A stretch of DNA of 64,000 nt, from the NCBI GenBank assembly GCA_017467105.1, contig JAFTSU010000027.1, positions 36,828-100,827 of the forward strand. Direction: 5' to 3'. Both the position numbers and the translations under genes were made by a program. Below, piece by piece: positions 48,092 to 57,022 of this stretch (its first letter is position 1; every line of letters begins with the position of its first letter). This stretch comes from Clostridia bacterium (lineage in GTDB: Bacteria; Bacillota; Clostridia; Oscillospirales; CAG-272). The notes under the pieces were generated by a model. The model ran no database searches, was not told where the DNA came from, and saw only the letters and a list, made by a program, of their open reading frames with translations.

Positions 48092-48166
48092 GGTGCTCCT
48101 GCGGAGAATCGAACTCCGGACACCTTGATTAAAAGTCAAGTGCTCTACCAGCTGAGCTACAGGGGC
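48091..48166 (-). tRNA. tRNA-Lys (anticodon TTT)
   Basis: Read on the minus strand, the 76-base gene starts GCCCCTGTAGCTCAG and ends GGAGCACCA, with an encoded CCA. The D-arm AGCTCAGCTGGTAGAGC, anticodon stem-loop CTTGA-CTTTTAA-TCAAG with TTT, and T-arm CCGGAGTTCGATTCTCCG fold normally. The acceptor stem has one C-A mismatch (position 3-70). It stands alone between tyrS and thrS. Confidence 0.95.
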
Positions 48167-48298
48167 ATTTCATATACGTTGTTGTAACGTTCTTTTTGAC
48201 GCTAGAATATAATAGCATATTCTGCCAGATTTGTCAATAGTTTTGAGGAAAACTTTCATATTTTTATTAAAAAAATTATTAAAAATGCGTGGCAAGTG

Positions 48299-48327
48299 TT
48301 GACTTTTCGCTTATATTATGATAATAT
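48299..48327 (+). promoter_or_regulatory. Promoter of thrS
   Basis: TTGACT (48299-48304), a 17-base spacer ending TGA, TAATAT (48322-48327). Confidence 0.75.
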
Positions 48328-48333
48328 ATTTGC

Positions 48334-48538
48334 ATTGGACCACGTTCTGTGGATACGAAAAGCACAGAGAGCCGTCGTTTTGCTGAGAGACGGACTTTTC
48401 GCCCTAAGAATACCAGCCATGCGAAAGACTCAAGACGCCTGTTCGCTGTTGTTAATATAAATGAGTGAAACGCTCGGGTGGAACCGTGCGGACTTTCGTC
48501 CTCACCCCGAAGACCTTGTGGTCTTTTGGGTGTTTTTT
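48334..48538 (+). promoter_or_regulatory. Threonine T-box leader
   Basis: ACGAAAAGCACAGAGAGCC near 48354 is the usual T-box start, and GGGTGGAACCGTGCGG (48476-48491) the T-box. The candidate specifier is the Thr codon ACC in GAATACCAGCC (about 48408-48418). UGGA complements UCCA, fitting tRNA-Thr with discriminator U. Terminator CACCCCGAAGACC/GGTCTTTTGGGTG (48503-48532) plus TTTTTT follows. At about 200 bases it is compact. Confidence 0.85.
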
Positions 48539-48644
48539 GTTTTTATTAGACCCAAAGCCACGGTTATTGTTCCCTTCCGTACCGTTATCATACGGCGCGG
48601 TTATCAATTCAGATTAAAAATTTACTATATAAGGAGTCATTGAA

Positions 48645-50591
48645 ATGGCAAAAATCAAATTTTCCGACGGACAGATCTTTGAATCTTCGGAAGCGATCTC
48701 CGTATACGAGGCTGCTAAGGCTTTGTACGGATCGGTTTCCAGAGAGGTACTTTGCGCGGAGGTCAACGGAGAGGCTACCGAGCTTTCTCACGTGATTGAC
48801 GGCGAGGCTGACGTAAAGCTGCTTACGTTCGCTGACGAGGGCGGCAAGAGAGTTTTCAGACATACAGCGGCTCACATTATGGCGCAGGCAGTTAAGCGCC
48901 TGTATCCCAATACAAAGCAGACAATCGGTCCTGCTACCGATACCGGTTATTTCCAGGATTTCGATGCTGAGATATCCTTCACTCCCGAAATACTCAAGGA
49001 TATTGAGGCGGAAATGAAGAAGATAGTTAAGGAAAATCTGCTGATAGAGCGAAAGGTGCTTTCCAAGGAGGAGGCGCTGGAGCTTATGCGTAAGCTGGAC
49101 GAGCCCTACAAGGTTGAGAGAATCGAGGAGCTTAGCGATGACGCGGAAATTTCCATATATACTCAGGGCGAGTACGTAGATCTCTGCGCAGGTCCTCATC
49201 TTCACTCTACGGGAGCTGTAAAGGCATTCAAGCTTACTCAATGCACCGGCGCGTACTACAAGGGTGACCAGAACAATAAAATGCTCCAGAGAGTGTACGG
49301 TATAGCATTCCCCTCGAAAGATGAGCTTAACGCATACGTGCTTCAGCAGGAGGAGGCTCTTAAGAGAGATCACAATAAGATTGGCCGTGAGCTTGAGTAC
49401 TTTACCACCGTCGACGCTATAGGTCAGGGGCTTCCCGTCCTTCTACCCAAGGGCGCCAGAACCATACAGAGACTGCAGAGATGGATAGAGGACGAGGAGG
49501 AGAAGCGCGGTTATCTGCTCACCAAAACTCCCCTTATGGCAAAGAGAGAGCTTTATAAGATCTCAGGTCACTGGGATCACTACCTTGACGGTATGTTCGT
49601 TATGGGCGACCCTGACGATTATACAAAGGAGTGCTTCGCGCTTCGTCCTATGACCTGCCCCTTCCAATATCAAGTTTTCCTTAACAAGAAGCGCTCTTAC
49701 AGAGAACTTCCCATGCGACTTGGCGAAACCTCTACTCTCTTCAGAAATGAGGATTCCGGCGAGATGCACGGTCTGATCAGAGTACGTCAGTTTACTATTT
49801 CCGAGGGTCACCTTATACTGCGCCCCGAGCAGCTCGCAGAGGAGTTCAAGGGATGTCTTGACCTTGCAAAATACTGTCTTGAAACTCTCGGTCTGTGGGA
49901 GGACTGCTCCTTCCGCTTCTCACAGTGGGATCCCAAGAGAACCGATAAATACGAGGGCACGCCTGAGCAATGGAACGAGGCTCAGAGTGTAATGGGCGAG
50001 TTGCTGGATACCTATCTCGGACGCGAAAATTACGTGATCGGTATCGACGAGGCGGCATTCTACGGTCCTAAGCTTGACATTCAGTGCAAGAACGTATTTG
50101 GCAAGGAGGACACCATCGTTACTATTCAGGTCGATATGCTGCTGGCAAAGAAGTTCGGTATGGAATACGTTGACCGCGACAATACGATGAAGACTCCCTA
50201 CATCATTCACAGAACCAGCATGGGCTGCTACGAGAGAACTCTCGCATTAATACTTGAAAAGTACGCAGGCGCGCTTCCCGTATGGCTCGCTCCCACTCAG
50301 GTGACTGTAATACCCGTCGTTGCCGATTTCGCAGACTACGCGGCAGAAGTAACCAAGAAAATGCAGGATGCAGGCATCCGTGCGGAGCTGGACGATAGAA
50401 ATGAGAAGCTCGGATACCGTATCCGTGAGGCTCAGCTCTCTAAGGTTCCATATATGATAGTTGTGGGCGAGGATGAAATGAAGGCGAACGCCGTTACCGT
50501 AAGAGCCCGTACAGAAGGCGAGGGCGGTAAGTTCTCCGTGGATGAGTTCATCGCCAAGGTCGTAAGCGAGATAGAAACCAAGAAACACTGA
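48645..50591 (+). CDS. thrS: Threonyl-tRNA synthetase
   Basis: Class II synthetase of 648 residues. The N-terminal TGS domain spans about 1-62. The editing domain (HTAAHIMAQAVKRLYP with the HxxxH metal site, and YVDLCAGPHLHSTG) spans 75-230. The catalytic core has RPMTCPFQYQVF with the zinc Cys, GETSTLFRNEDSGEMHGLIRVRQF and HRTSMGCYERTLALI. The anticodon-binding domain is about 545-645. Controlled by the Thr T-box leader. Confidence 0.97.
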   Translation: MAKIKFSDGQIFESSEAISVYEAAKALYGSVSREVLCAEVNGEATELSHVIDGEADVKLLTFADEGGKRVFRHTAAHIMAQAVKRLYPNTKQTIGPATDTGYFQDFDAEISFTPEILKDIEAEMKKIVKENLLIERKVLSKEEALELMRKLDEPYKVERIEELSDDAEISIYTQGEYVDLCAGPHLHSTGAVKAFKLTQCTGAYYKGDQNNKMLQRVYGIAFPSKDELNAYVLQQEEALKRDHNKIGRELEYFTTVDAIGQGLPVLLPKGARTIQRLQRWIEDEEEKRGYLLTKTPLMAKRELYKISGHWDHYLDGMFVMGDPDDYTKECFALRPMTCPFQYQVFLNKKRSYRELPMRLGETSTLFRNEDSGEMHGLIRVRQFTISEGHLILRPEQLAEEFKGCLDLAKYCLETLGLWEDCSFRFSQWDPKRTDKYEGTPEQWNEAQSVMGELLDTYLGRENYVIGIDEAAFYGPKLDIQCKNVFGKEDTIVTIQVDMLLAKKFGMEYVDRDNTMKTPYIIHRTSMGCYERTLALILEKYAGALPVWLAPTQVTVIPVVADFADYAAEVTKKMQDAGIRAELDDRNEKLGYRIREAQLSKVPYMIVVGEDEMKANAVTVRARTEGEGGKFSVDEFIAKVVSEIETKKH

Positions 50592-50601
50592 TAGGTGACT
50601 T

Positions 50602-51465
50602 ATGATATACGAAATAATATGCGGTGATATTTCCGCAAAAATCAACACACTCGGCGCGGAGCTTATATCTCTGAAGAAAAACGGCACAGAATATATGTGG
50701 GATGCAGACAAAAGATATTGGGATTCATCCGCTCCTGTGCTGTTCCCCGTTTGCGGACGGCTCCTTGATCAGTCGTACACATACAAGGGTAAGGAATATA
50801 AAATGGATCCCCACGGATTCGCTCCGAATAGCGAGTTTAGCCCTACCCGTGTAGAGAAAAACAGATTAACGCTGTCTCTCTGCTCTGATGAAAACACGAA
50901 GAAAATATATCCATTTGACTTTGAGCTTATAGCAGACTTCGAGCTTGAGGATGACCTTGCCGTTACCTTCACCGTAAGGAATACCGGTGACGACGTGCTT
51001 CCTTATATGATGGGATGGCATCCCGGCTTCTACCTGCACGGAGACGGCGAGATCAACAGCTTTTCGCTTAAGTTTAACGCAGGCGAGACGCTTCTTTGGT
51101 ATCCTCTGCAGAACGGATGCTTCGTTCGTCCGTACGGTGAGGATTATGCCGCTCCGAACGGTACGTACCAGCTATCTGAGGATGAGATATATTCAAACGA
51201 TACTATGATCTTCTGCGGTACGGGCGGTAAAGCGCTCCTCTCCTCTCCCGATACGAAATACGGCCTTGAGATCTCATATAGCGAGAATCTGCCATATTTC
51301 TGTATATGGAAGGAAACCGACTCAAAGGCGAGATTTATCTGTCTTGAGCCCTGGTCTGACGTTCCAGCTGGCGGCGATGTCCCTGAGTGCTTTGATGACA
51401 GACGCATGTCAAGACTCCCGTCAGGCGACTCGTCCGACTATTCTTATCGCGTAAGGCTGATCTAA
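50602..51465 (+). CDS. Aldose 1-epimerase family protein (LacX-like)
   Basis: Galactose mutarotase-like beta-sandwich of 287 residues. It has KINTLGAELISLKKNGTEYMWDAD, APVLFPVCGRL, MDPHGFAPNSEF with a catalytic-type His, and MMGWHPGFYLHG with the second His. CLEPWSDVPAG near the end supplies the expected Glu. The family includes hexose-6-phosphate epimerases as well as LacX; the sugar is not certain. It follows thrS by 10 bases. Confidence 0.85.
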   Translation: MIYEIICGDISAKINTLGAELISLKKNGTEYMWDADKRYWDSSAPVLFPVCGRLLDQSYTYKGKEYKMDPHGFAPNSEFSPTRVEKNRLTLSLCSDENTKKIYPFDFELIADFELEDDLAVTFTVRNTGDDVLPYMMGWHPGFYLHGDGEINSFSLKFNAGETLLWYPLQNGCFVRPYGEDYAAPNGTYQLSEDEIYSNDTMIFCGTGGKALLSSPDTKYGLEISYSENLPYFCIWKETDSKARFICLEPWSDVPAGGDVPECFDDRRMSRLPSGDSSDYSYRVRLI

Positions 51466-51537
51466 TAAAATACAATTTAGGGTGGGGGCGTGTTAAATTT
51501 ATACATTCCCCTACCTTGATTTTAGAAGGAGATTCCG

Positions 51538-53262
51538 TTGAAAAGGCTATTAAAATATCTGAAGCCGTACGTACGCGAAACGGTGCTCGGACCTCTCGGA
51601 AAGCTATGCGAGGCAACCCTTGAATTGATTGTTCCGCTGGTCGTCGCCTCCATAATCGACAGAGGTATCGGAGGCGGTGACACGACCCACGCATCCCTTA
51701 TGGTGCTGTTGCTGGTTGCTCTCGGATGCGCGGGCCTGTTTTTCTCGGTTTTCGCGCAGTACTATTCCGCCAAGGCCGCCGTTGGCTTCTCGACGGGTAT
51801 CAGACACGCTCTGTATACCCATATCCAATCCTTATCCTACTCTGACCTGGATTCTCTCGGTACTTCGACAGTTATCACCCGTATGACGACCGACTCCTCC
51901 AGAGTTCAGGCAGGACTTAATTTTTCACTGAGGCTGCTGCTCCGCTCGCCCTTCGTGGTTTTCGGAGCTATGATTATGGCGTACGCTATAGACTCGTCCG
52001 CCGGAAGAGCATTCGCTATTACTATACCTCTTCTTTCCATCGTTGTTTTCGGAGTTCTCTTCATTACCATGCCCTTATACAAAAAGGTGCAGATGGGTGT
52101 TGATAAAATTCTCGGAAGAACGAGGGGAAATCTAAGCGGCGTTCGTGTAATCCGCGCCTTCGGTAAGGAGGATGCGGAGGTCAATTCGTTTGTAAGCGAT
52201 AACCTGACGTTGACGAAAAAGCAAAACCGCGCAGGTCATATATCGGCTCTTATGAACCCACTGACCTACATAATTATAAATCTGGGTATTATAATGCTGA
52301 TACATACGGGCGCCCTGAGGGTTAACTCGGGGGAGCTTAGTCAGGGTGAGGTTATAGCGCTCTACAATTATATGTCACAGATCCTGGTAGAGCTGATAAA
52401 GCTGGCTAACTTGATTATAAGCATATCGAGAGCCCTTGCCTCCGCATCAAGAATAAGCGACGTTCTGGATATAGAACCCACTCAAAGCTACGGAGAATAC
52501 AGCGAGGGACTAAACAGTGAATACGCCGTAGAGCTGCGTGGCGCGTCCCTCAGGTATCCATCCAGCCCCGAATATGCCCTTGAGGGTATATCCGTAAGAG
52601 TAAAGCACGGCGAGACGGTTGGAATAATCGGCGGTACGGGCTCGGGAAAAAGCTCTCTTGTTAATCTGATACCGCGCTTTTACGACGTTACGGACGGAGA
52701 GCTGCTTATCGACGGAAGAAGCATCGACGAATATTCAAAGAAGGCGCTGAGGGATAAGATCGGAGTAGTACCCCAGAGAGCCGTACTGCTCGCCGGAACG
52801 GTAAGAGAAAATCTGTCCTTTGGCGGTGAATGCACGGACGAAGAGATGACGTACGCTCTGAGAGTTGCTCAGGCTGAGGATTTTATTATTGAAAAGGGCG
52901 GGCTTGACGCGAGAGTTGAGGCAGGTGGAAAGAACTTCTCCGGCGGGCAGAGACAAAGACTCACCATTGCCAGAGCGATCGCCTCAAAGCCGGAAATACT
53001 GATACTTGACGATTCTGCATCCGCACTTGATTACGCGACAGATGCAAGACTTCGGGGAGCGATCAGAGAATTCTCGAAGAATATGACCGTTTTCATAGTA
53101 TCTCAGAGGACCTCTTCGGTAAGACACGCAGACAAGATAATCGTTTTGGACGACGGATGCTGTGTGGGAATAGGTACTCACGACGAGTTGCTTGAATCCT
53201 GCGAGATATACCGCGAAATATACGACTCCCAATTCAGAAGGGAGGGCGAATATGAAAAATAA
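51538..53262 (+). CDS. ABC exporter half-transporter with a non-canonical ATP site
   Basis: 574 residues: six-helix membrane domain (about 15-320) and a C-terminal ATPase. Walker A is GGTGSGKSS, signature FSGGQRQR. Walker B is ILILDDSASALD, with Asp where the catalytic Glu belongs, and the switch position reads VSQRTS instead of His. These changes mark the degenerate half of a heterodimer such as BmrC/LmrC. It starts at TTG 51538 with AAGGAG 8 bases upstream. It overlaps the next gene by 11 bases. Confidence 0.92.
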   Translation: MKRLLKYLKPYVRETVLGPLGKLCEATLELIVPLVVASIIDRGIGGGDTTHASLMVLLLVALGCAGLFFSVFAQYYSAKAAVGFSTGIRHALYTHIQSLSYSDLDSLGTSTVITRMTTDSSRVQAGLNFSLRLLLRSPFVVFGAMIMAYAIDSSAGRAFAITIPLLSIVVFGVLFITMPLYKKVQMGVDKILGRTRGNLSGVRVIRAFGKEDAEVNSFVSDNLTLTKKQNRAGHISALMNPLTYIIINLGIIMLIHTGALRVNSGELSQGEVIALYNYMSQILVELIKLANLIISISRALASASRISDVLDIEPTQSYGEYSEGLNSEYAVELRGASLRYPSSPEYALEGISVRVKHGETVGIIGGTGSGKSSLVNLIPRFYDVTDGELLIDGRSIDEYSKKALRDKIGVVPQRAVLLAGTVRENLSFGGECTDEEMTYALRVAQAEDFIIEKGGLDARVEAGGKNFSGGQRQRLTIARAIASKPEILILDDSASALDYATDARLRGAIREFSKNMTVFIVSQRTSSVRHADKIIVLDDGCCVGIGTHDELLESCEIYREIYDSQFRREGEYEK

Positions 53263-55009
53263 AGCAGAAAAAGGGACTGTATCAAAGGTCCTTCATTATA
53301 TAGGAAAATACAAATACCTCTTACCCGTGTCAATTTTTCTGGCATTTATTTCTACCGTGCTGACTCTATACGTGCCTGTTATTATAGGTGACGCTATAGA
53401 CCTTATCGGCGGCAAGGGCGCTGTTGATATGAAGGGAGTTGTAAGCTGCTTATTCTATGCGGCTATTCTGATCGGTATATGCTCCGTATGTCAGTGGCTG
53501 ATGAGCGTGATCAATAACAAAATTGCTTACTCCGTAACCGGAGACATAAGAAACGAGGCGTTCTCAAAGCTTCAAAGACTGCCTCTCTCAAGTATAGATA
53601 CAACCCCTCACGGTGATATCGTAAACCGTGTAATCAATGACACCGACCGATTCTGCGAGGGATTGCTCCTCGGCTTCACGCAGGTATTTACAGGCGTGAT
53701 GACGATCGTCGGCACAATGTGCTTTATGCTGATATTAAATTGGCAGATCGCTATCACCGTGCTTGTTCTGACTCCTCTATCCGTTTTTATAGCGAAATTC
53801 ATTGGCGGCAGAACCTTCAATATGTTTAAAAAGCGCGCAGAGGATGAGGCGGAGGCAACCTCGTTTATCAACGAGATGCTTACAAATCAGAAGCTGGTTT
53901 CCGCGTTTGGCAAGGAGAGCGATTCGATTGCAAAGTTCAAGGACATAGGTGACAGGCTGAATAAAAGCTCGCTTGACGCCATATTCTTCTCTTCCCTGAC
54001 CAATCCAACTACAAGATTTGTCAACAATCTCGTATACGCGGCGGTTGCCCTGGTAGGCGCGTTGCTGATTATAAGCGGAAACGGTTCCGCTATGCTTACT
54101 ATAGGTGAGTTCTCTGTAATGCTATCGTATACCAACCAATATACCAAGCCCTTCAACGAGATCTCAGGCGTGTTTGCGGAATTTCAAAATGCGCTTGCCT
54201 CTGCGGCAAGAGTATTCGAGCTCATAGAGAAGGAAGAAATGACACCCGACAGAGAGGACGCTACCGTCCTTGTAAGTGCCAGAGGCGACGTTGAGATCAC
54301 GAACGCGGAATTCAGCTATACGAAGGACAAGCCGCTTATAAAAGGCCTTAATCTGCAGGTCAGGCAGGGCGAGAGAATCGCTATAGTCGGACCTACCGGC
54401 TGCGGAAAGACCACTATAATCAATCTGCTTATGCGATTCTACGATATAGACTCTGGCAAGATAGCTGTAGACGGGATTGACATAAGCAATATGACCCGTA
54501 AGAGCCTGCGATGCGCATACGGAATGGTGCTTCAAGACACCTGGCTGACGGACGGCTCTATAAGAGATAACATATCCTTCGGCAAGCCGGACGCAACCGA
54601 CGAGGAGATAGTTGACGCGGCAAAGGCTGCCCACGCCCACAGCTTCATTAAGAGGCTGCCCAGAGGATACGATACCGTTCCCGGCGCTGACAGCGAGGGT
54701 TTATCGCAGGGACAAAAGCAGCTGATCTCTATCGCAAGGGTCATGCTTACCTCCCCCTCTATGCTGATACTCGACGAGGCAACGTCCTCTATTGATACCA
54801 GAACGGAGATGAAGATACAGGAGGCATTCTCAAAAATGATGGTGGGACGCACAAGCTTTATCGTGGCACACAGGCTCTCAACCATCAGAGAGGCTGATCT
54901 GATCCTCGTGATGCGTGACGGAAGGATCGTGGAGACGGGACGGCACGACGAGCTGCTTGAAAATGGCGGCTTCTACGCAGAGCTCTACAATTCACAATTT
55001 GCAATATAA
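53252..55009 (+). CDS. ABC exporter half-transporter with a canonical ATP site
   Basis: Partner of the preceding gene, 585 residues. Six membrane helices precede the ATPase. Walker A is GPTGCGKTT, Q-loop VLQDTWLTDGSI, signature LSQGQKQL, Walker B MLILDEATSSID with catalytic Glu, and switch VAHRLSTI. The frame is open 20 codons further upstream, but ATG 53252 has GGGAGG 6 bases before it. The pair is likely a multidrug or peptide exporter; no substrate genes are adjacent. Confidence 0.93.
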   Translation: MKNKAEKGTVSKVLHYIGKYKYLLPVSIFLAFISTVLTLYVPVIIGDAIDLIGGKGAVDMKGVVSCLFYAAILIGICSVCQWLMSVINNKIAYSVTGDIRNEAFSKLQRLPLSSIDTTPHGDIVNRVINDTDRFCEGLLLGFTQVFTGVMTIVGTMCFMLILNWQIAITVLVLTPLSVFIAKFIGGRTFNMFKKRAEDEAEATSFINEMLTNQKLVSAFGKESDSIAKFKDIGDRLNKSSLDAIFFSSLTNPTTRFVNNLVYAAVALVGALLIISGNGSAMLTIGEFSVMLSYTNQYTKPFNEISGVFAEFQNALASAARVFELIEKEEMTPDREDATVLVSARGDVEITNAEFSYTKDKPLIKGLNLQVRQGERIAIVGPTGCGKTTIINLLMRFYDIDSGKIAVDGIDISNMTRKSLRCAYGMVLQDTWLTDGSIRDNISFGKPDATDEEIVDAAKAAHAHSFIKRLPRGYDTVPGADSEGLSQGQKQLISIARVMLTSPSMLILDEATSSIDTRTEMKIQEAFSKMMVGRTSFIVAHRLSTIREADLILVMRDGRIVETGRHDELLENGGFYAELYNSQFAI

Positions 55010-55021
55010 TTTTATCAAGAC

Positions 55022-55061
55022 ACATCACCTATAGCACGTTCGCTATAGGTGATGTTTTTTT
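55022..55061 (+). terminator. Terminator after the ABC exporter
   Basis: ACATCACCTATAGC (55022-55035) pairs perfectly with GCTATAGGTGATGT (55042-55055), then TTTTTT. Confidence 0.92.
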
Positions 55062-55127
55062 AGAAGGAATAAAGGAGCGAAACAGCAACACACCGAAGCT
55101 TCGGCTTATAATCTTTTTAAAATATAC

Positions 55128-55156
55128 TTGATTTACCCACTCTTATGTGATAAAAT
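55128..55156 (+). promoter_or_regulatory. Promoter of the Mrr-like gene
   Basis: TTGATT (55128-55133), a 17-base spacer ending TGA, TAAAAT (55151-55156). Confidence 0.75.
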
Positions 55157-55186
55157 AAAATCAAAGAGGCAAAGAGAGGTGATAGT

Positions 55187-56176
55187 ATGGCGGCAGCCTT
55201 GACCCACAGCAGAATATACCGAAAGATCGTGGAGATGCTGGAGCGCGCCCATCTGGACCGCAGAGATATAATATCAAGGTGCATATCTATTGCCGGTCTC
55301 ACTAAGGATGAGCTTTCCGACAGATCTGCAGGCAGCCTCCAGAATGGATTACGAAGCCGTATCGGCGCGGTGCTTAACGAGATGGAGGCGAGAGATCTGA
55401 TCGCAGAGGACTCTGACGGACTATATTATCTGGTAGCGTCAAGACCCGTAGTCATACGGATCGAACGGTGCGAGAGAGAGCTTATCAAGGCGCTCTCGGA
55501 GAAACCTATGGATAAGGGCGAGATCAGAGATCGGCTGAAGAGGATATTCGGAACGGATAAGACGGCGACCACAAGAGACGACGATATTCTGATGACCTTT
55601 CTCGGACAGCTGCTAAAGAAGCTGGAGGCTCTCGGAGTGATCAAGCGATCGGCAAACGAGTATTCCCTCTCGGAAAAGGCATCTGCGAGAGCTGACGACA
55701 TAAACTCTATGCTGTCTCTGCGTGACGATTACATATCCAGGCTACACGCACGCGGAGGAGAGTTCTTCGAGGGCTATTTTATGGAGCTTCTGAAGAGATA
55801 CCTAGAAAAGCACGGTAAGCGTGTTACGGAATGCTACGTTACCGGCGGATCGGCGGACGGCGGAATTGACGGAATCGCAAAAACAGAGGATTCGCTCGGG
55901 TTCCGCGAAATCATAATGGTTCAAACAAAAAATCGCATTGAGATAACCTCGGAAACAGAAGTACGTGGCTTCTACGGCGCAGTTTGCGCCGCCAGAGGAT
56001 CAAGAGGAATTTTCGTGAATACGTCGGATTTTCACTCATCAGCCAGGGCGTTTCTGGACGGACTTGACGACTGTATAGGTATTAACGGCGACAGACTGTT
56101 CAGAATTGCTATAGAGACGAAATACGGCATTCGCTCCTTGGGCGGAGTGCTTACCGTAGACGATAAAATAATATAG
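55187..56176 (+). CDS. Mrr-like restriction endonuclease-fold protein
   Basis: 329 residues. The N-terminal ~190 residues look like two winged-helix units (RIYRKIVEMLERAHLDRRDI, KPMDKGEIRDRLKRIFG). The C-terminal ~130 residues match the Mrr catalytic domain: GGEFFEGYFMELLKRY, GGSADGGIDGIA with the catalytic Asp, and IIMVQTKN with the QxK motif, then GIFVNTSDFHSSAR. Mrr enzymes cut modified DNA, but many relatives act in other settings. No methylase is adjacent. It heads a three-gene run and has AGAGGTG as ribosome site. Confidence 0.82.
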   Translation: MAAALTHSRIYRKIVEMLERAHLDRRDIISRCISIAGLTKDELSDRSAGSLQNGLRSRIGAVLNEMEARDLIAEDSDGLYYLVASRPVVIRIERCERELIKALSEKPMDKGEIRDRLKRIFGTDKTATTRDDDILMTFLGQLLKKLEALGVIKRSANEYSLSEKASARADDINSMLSLRDDYISRLHARGGEFFEGYFMELLKRYLEKHGKRVTECYVTGGSADGGIDGIAKTEDSLGFREIIMVQTKNRIEITSETEVRGFYGAVCAARGSRGIFVNTSDFHSSARAFLDGLDDCIGINGDRLFRIAIETKYGIRSLGGVLTVDDKII

Positions 56177-56187
56177 GTGATTTAAAT

Positions 56188-56685
56188 ATGGATATATTAA
56201 GCGCAAAGCTCAAAATAGGTGAAGCAATTTCAGGGATAGCCGAAAAGCTGCAAGCGCTCGGCTTGCTCGTTAAGACTGAGATATACATTGAGGACAGCGA
56301 TTTCGAAAGATGCGACCGTGACGTACCTAAGAAAGGCTTCGTTACGGGTGACGTAAGCGTATATACTCCGCTGATAGCCGAGGATGACGGACTTGTGCTG
56401 GAGTGTAGCGTAGAGTTCAAGGGCAATAACGTTTCCGATAAGGCTATAGAGGACGAGATCGAAGGATTTAACTCATCTGTCGAAGAATTTCTCTTGGAAA
56501 TTTCCTCACAGGAGTCGCCCGAGGAATACCTCTCCGAATATATAAGAAGATGCGACGCCGATGCTGAGGAGATGGTAGCGAAATTCGATAAGCAGATAAA
56601 CAGCATCAAGCTTGCCGCGTACGTTGCGGGCGCGGTGGCTGTTGTCGTAGTGCTTTTATGCGTGCTTTTGGGAGCTTTATTCTGA
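56188..56685 (+). CDS. Tail-anchored membrane protein of unknown function
   Basis: 165 residues. The N-terminal ~140 residues are soluble and acidic (GDVSVYTPLIAEDDGLVLECSV, SPEEYLSEYIRRCDADAEEM). A single hydrophobic segment ends the chain (residues ~142-165, LAAYVAGAVAVVVVLLCVLL), so it is probably C-tail anchored with the bulk in the cytoplasm. No family recognised. Only 11 bases separate it from the Mrr-like gene and 1 from the DUF6472 gene, suggesting an operon. Confidence 0.6.
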   Translation: MDILSAKLKIGEAISGIAEKLQALGLLVKTEIYIEDSDFERCDRDVPKKGFVTGDVSVYTPLIAEDDGLVLECSVEFKGNNVSDKAIEDEIEGFNSSVEEFLLEISSQESPEEYLSEYIRRCDADAEEMVAKFDKQINSIKLAAYVAGAVAVVVVLLCVLLGALF

Positions 56686-56686
56686 T

Positions 56687-56890
56687 ATGGACTTTACAAA
56701 ATACGGTATAAAGCACAAATCCAGCTGTGAAAGCTGCGAATTCTACGAGTACGACGAGTATACGGATACCTATGGCTGTAATATGAAGCTGGATGAGGAC
56801 GATATGGCAGGCTTTCTCTACGGTCAGAGAAAAGAGTGCCCGTACTACAGATACTACGACGAATACAAGAGCGTGCATAAGCAGATCTGA
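56687..56890 (+). CDS. DUF6472 family small Cys-rich protein
   Basis: 67 residues with SCESCEFYEYDEYTDTYGC, then MKLDEDDMAGFLYG and ECPYYRYYDEYKSVHKQ. The four-Cys spacing and the LDEDDM block are typical of DUF6472 proteins found widely in Clostridia. The cysteines probably bind a metal. Function unknown. Last gene of the run with the Mrr-like and tail-anchored proteins. Confidence 0.8.
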   Translation: MDFTKYGIKHKSSCESCEFYEYDEYTDTYGCNMKLDEDDMAGFLYGQRKECPYYRYYDEYKSVHKQI

Positions 56891-56912
56891 TTCCGACTAA
56901 TTATATTCTACG

Positions 56913-56947
56913 GCTGCCGGGCGTGTTGCTCGGCGGCTTTCTCTTTA
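56913..56947 (+). terminator. Terminator after the DUF6472 gene
   Basis: GCTGCCGGGC (56913-56922) pairs with GCTCGGCGGC (56928-56937) allowing one G-T pair, followed by TTTCTCTTT. Confidence 0.75.
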
Positions 56948-57022
56948 AGCGGTGAATAAAATGCTGACCGCAGGTGCATAATCTAACCAAGGCTTACGCC
57001 CGTAAAAAAGGGAGGGTATATT

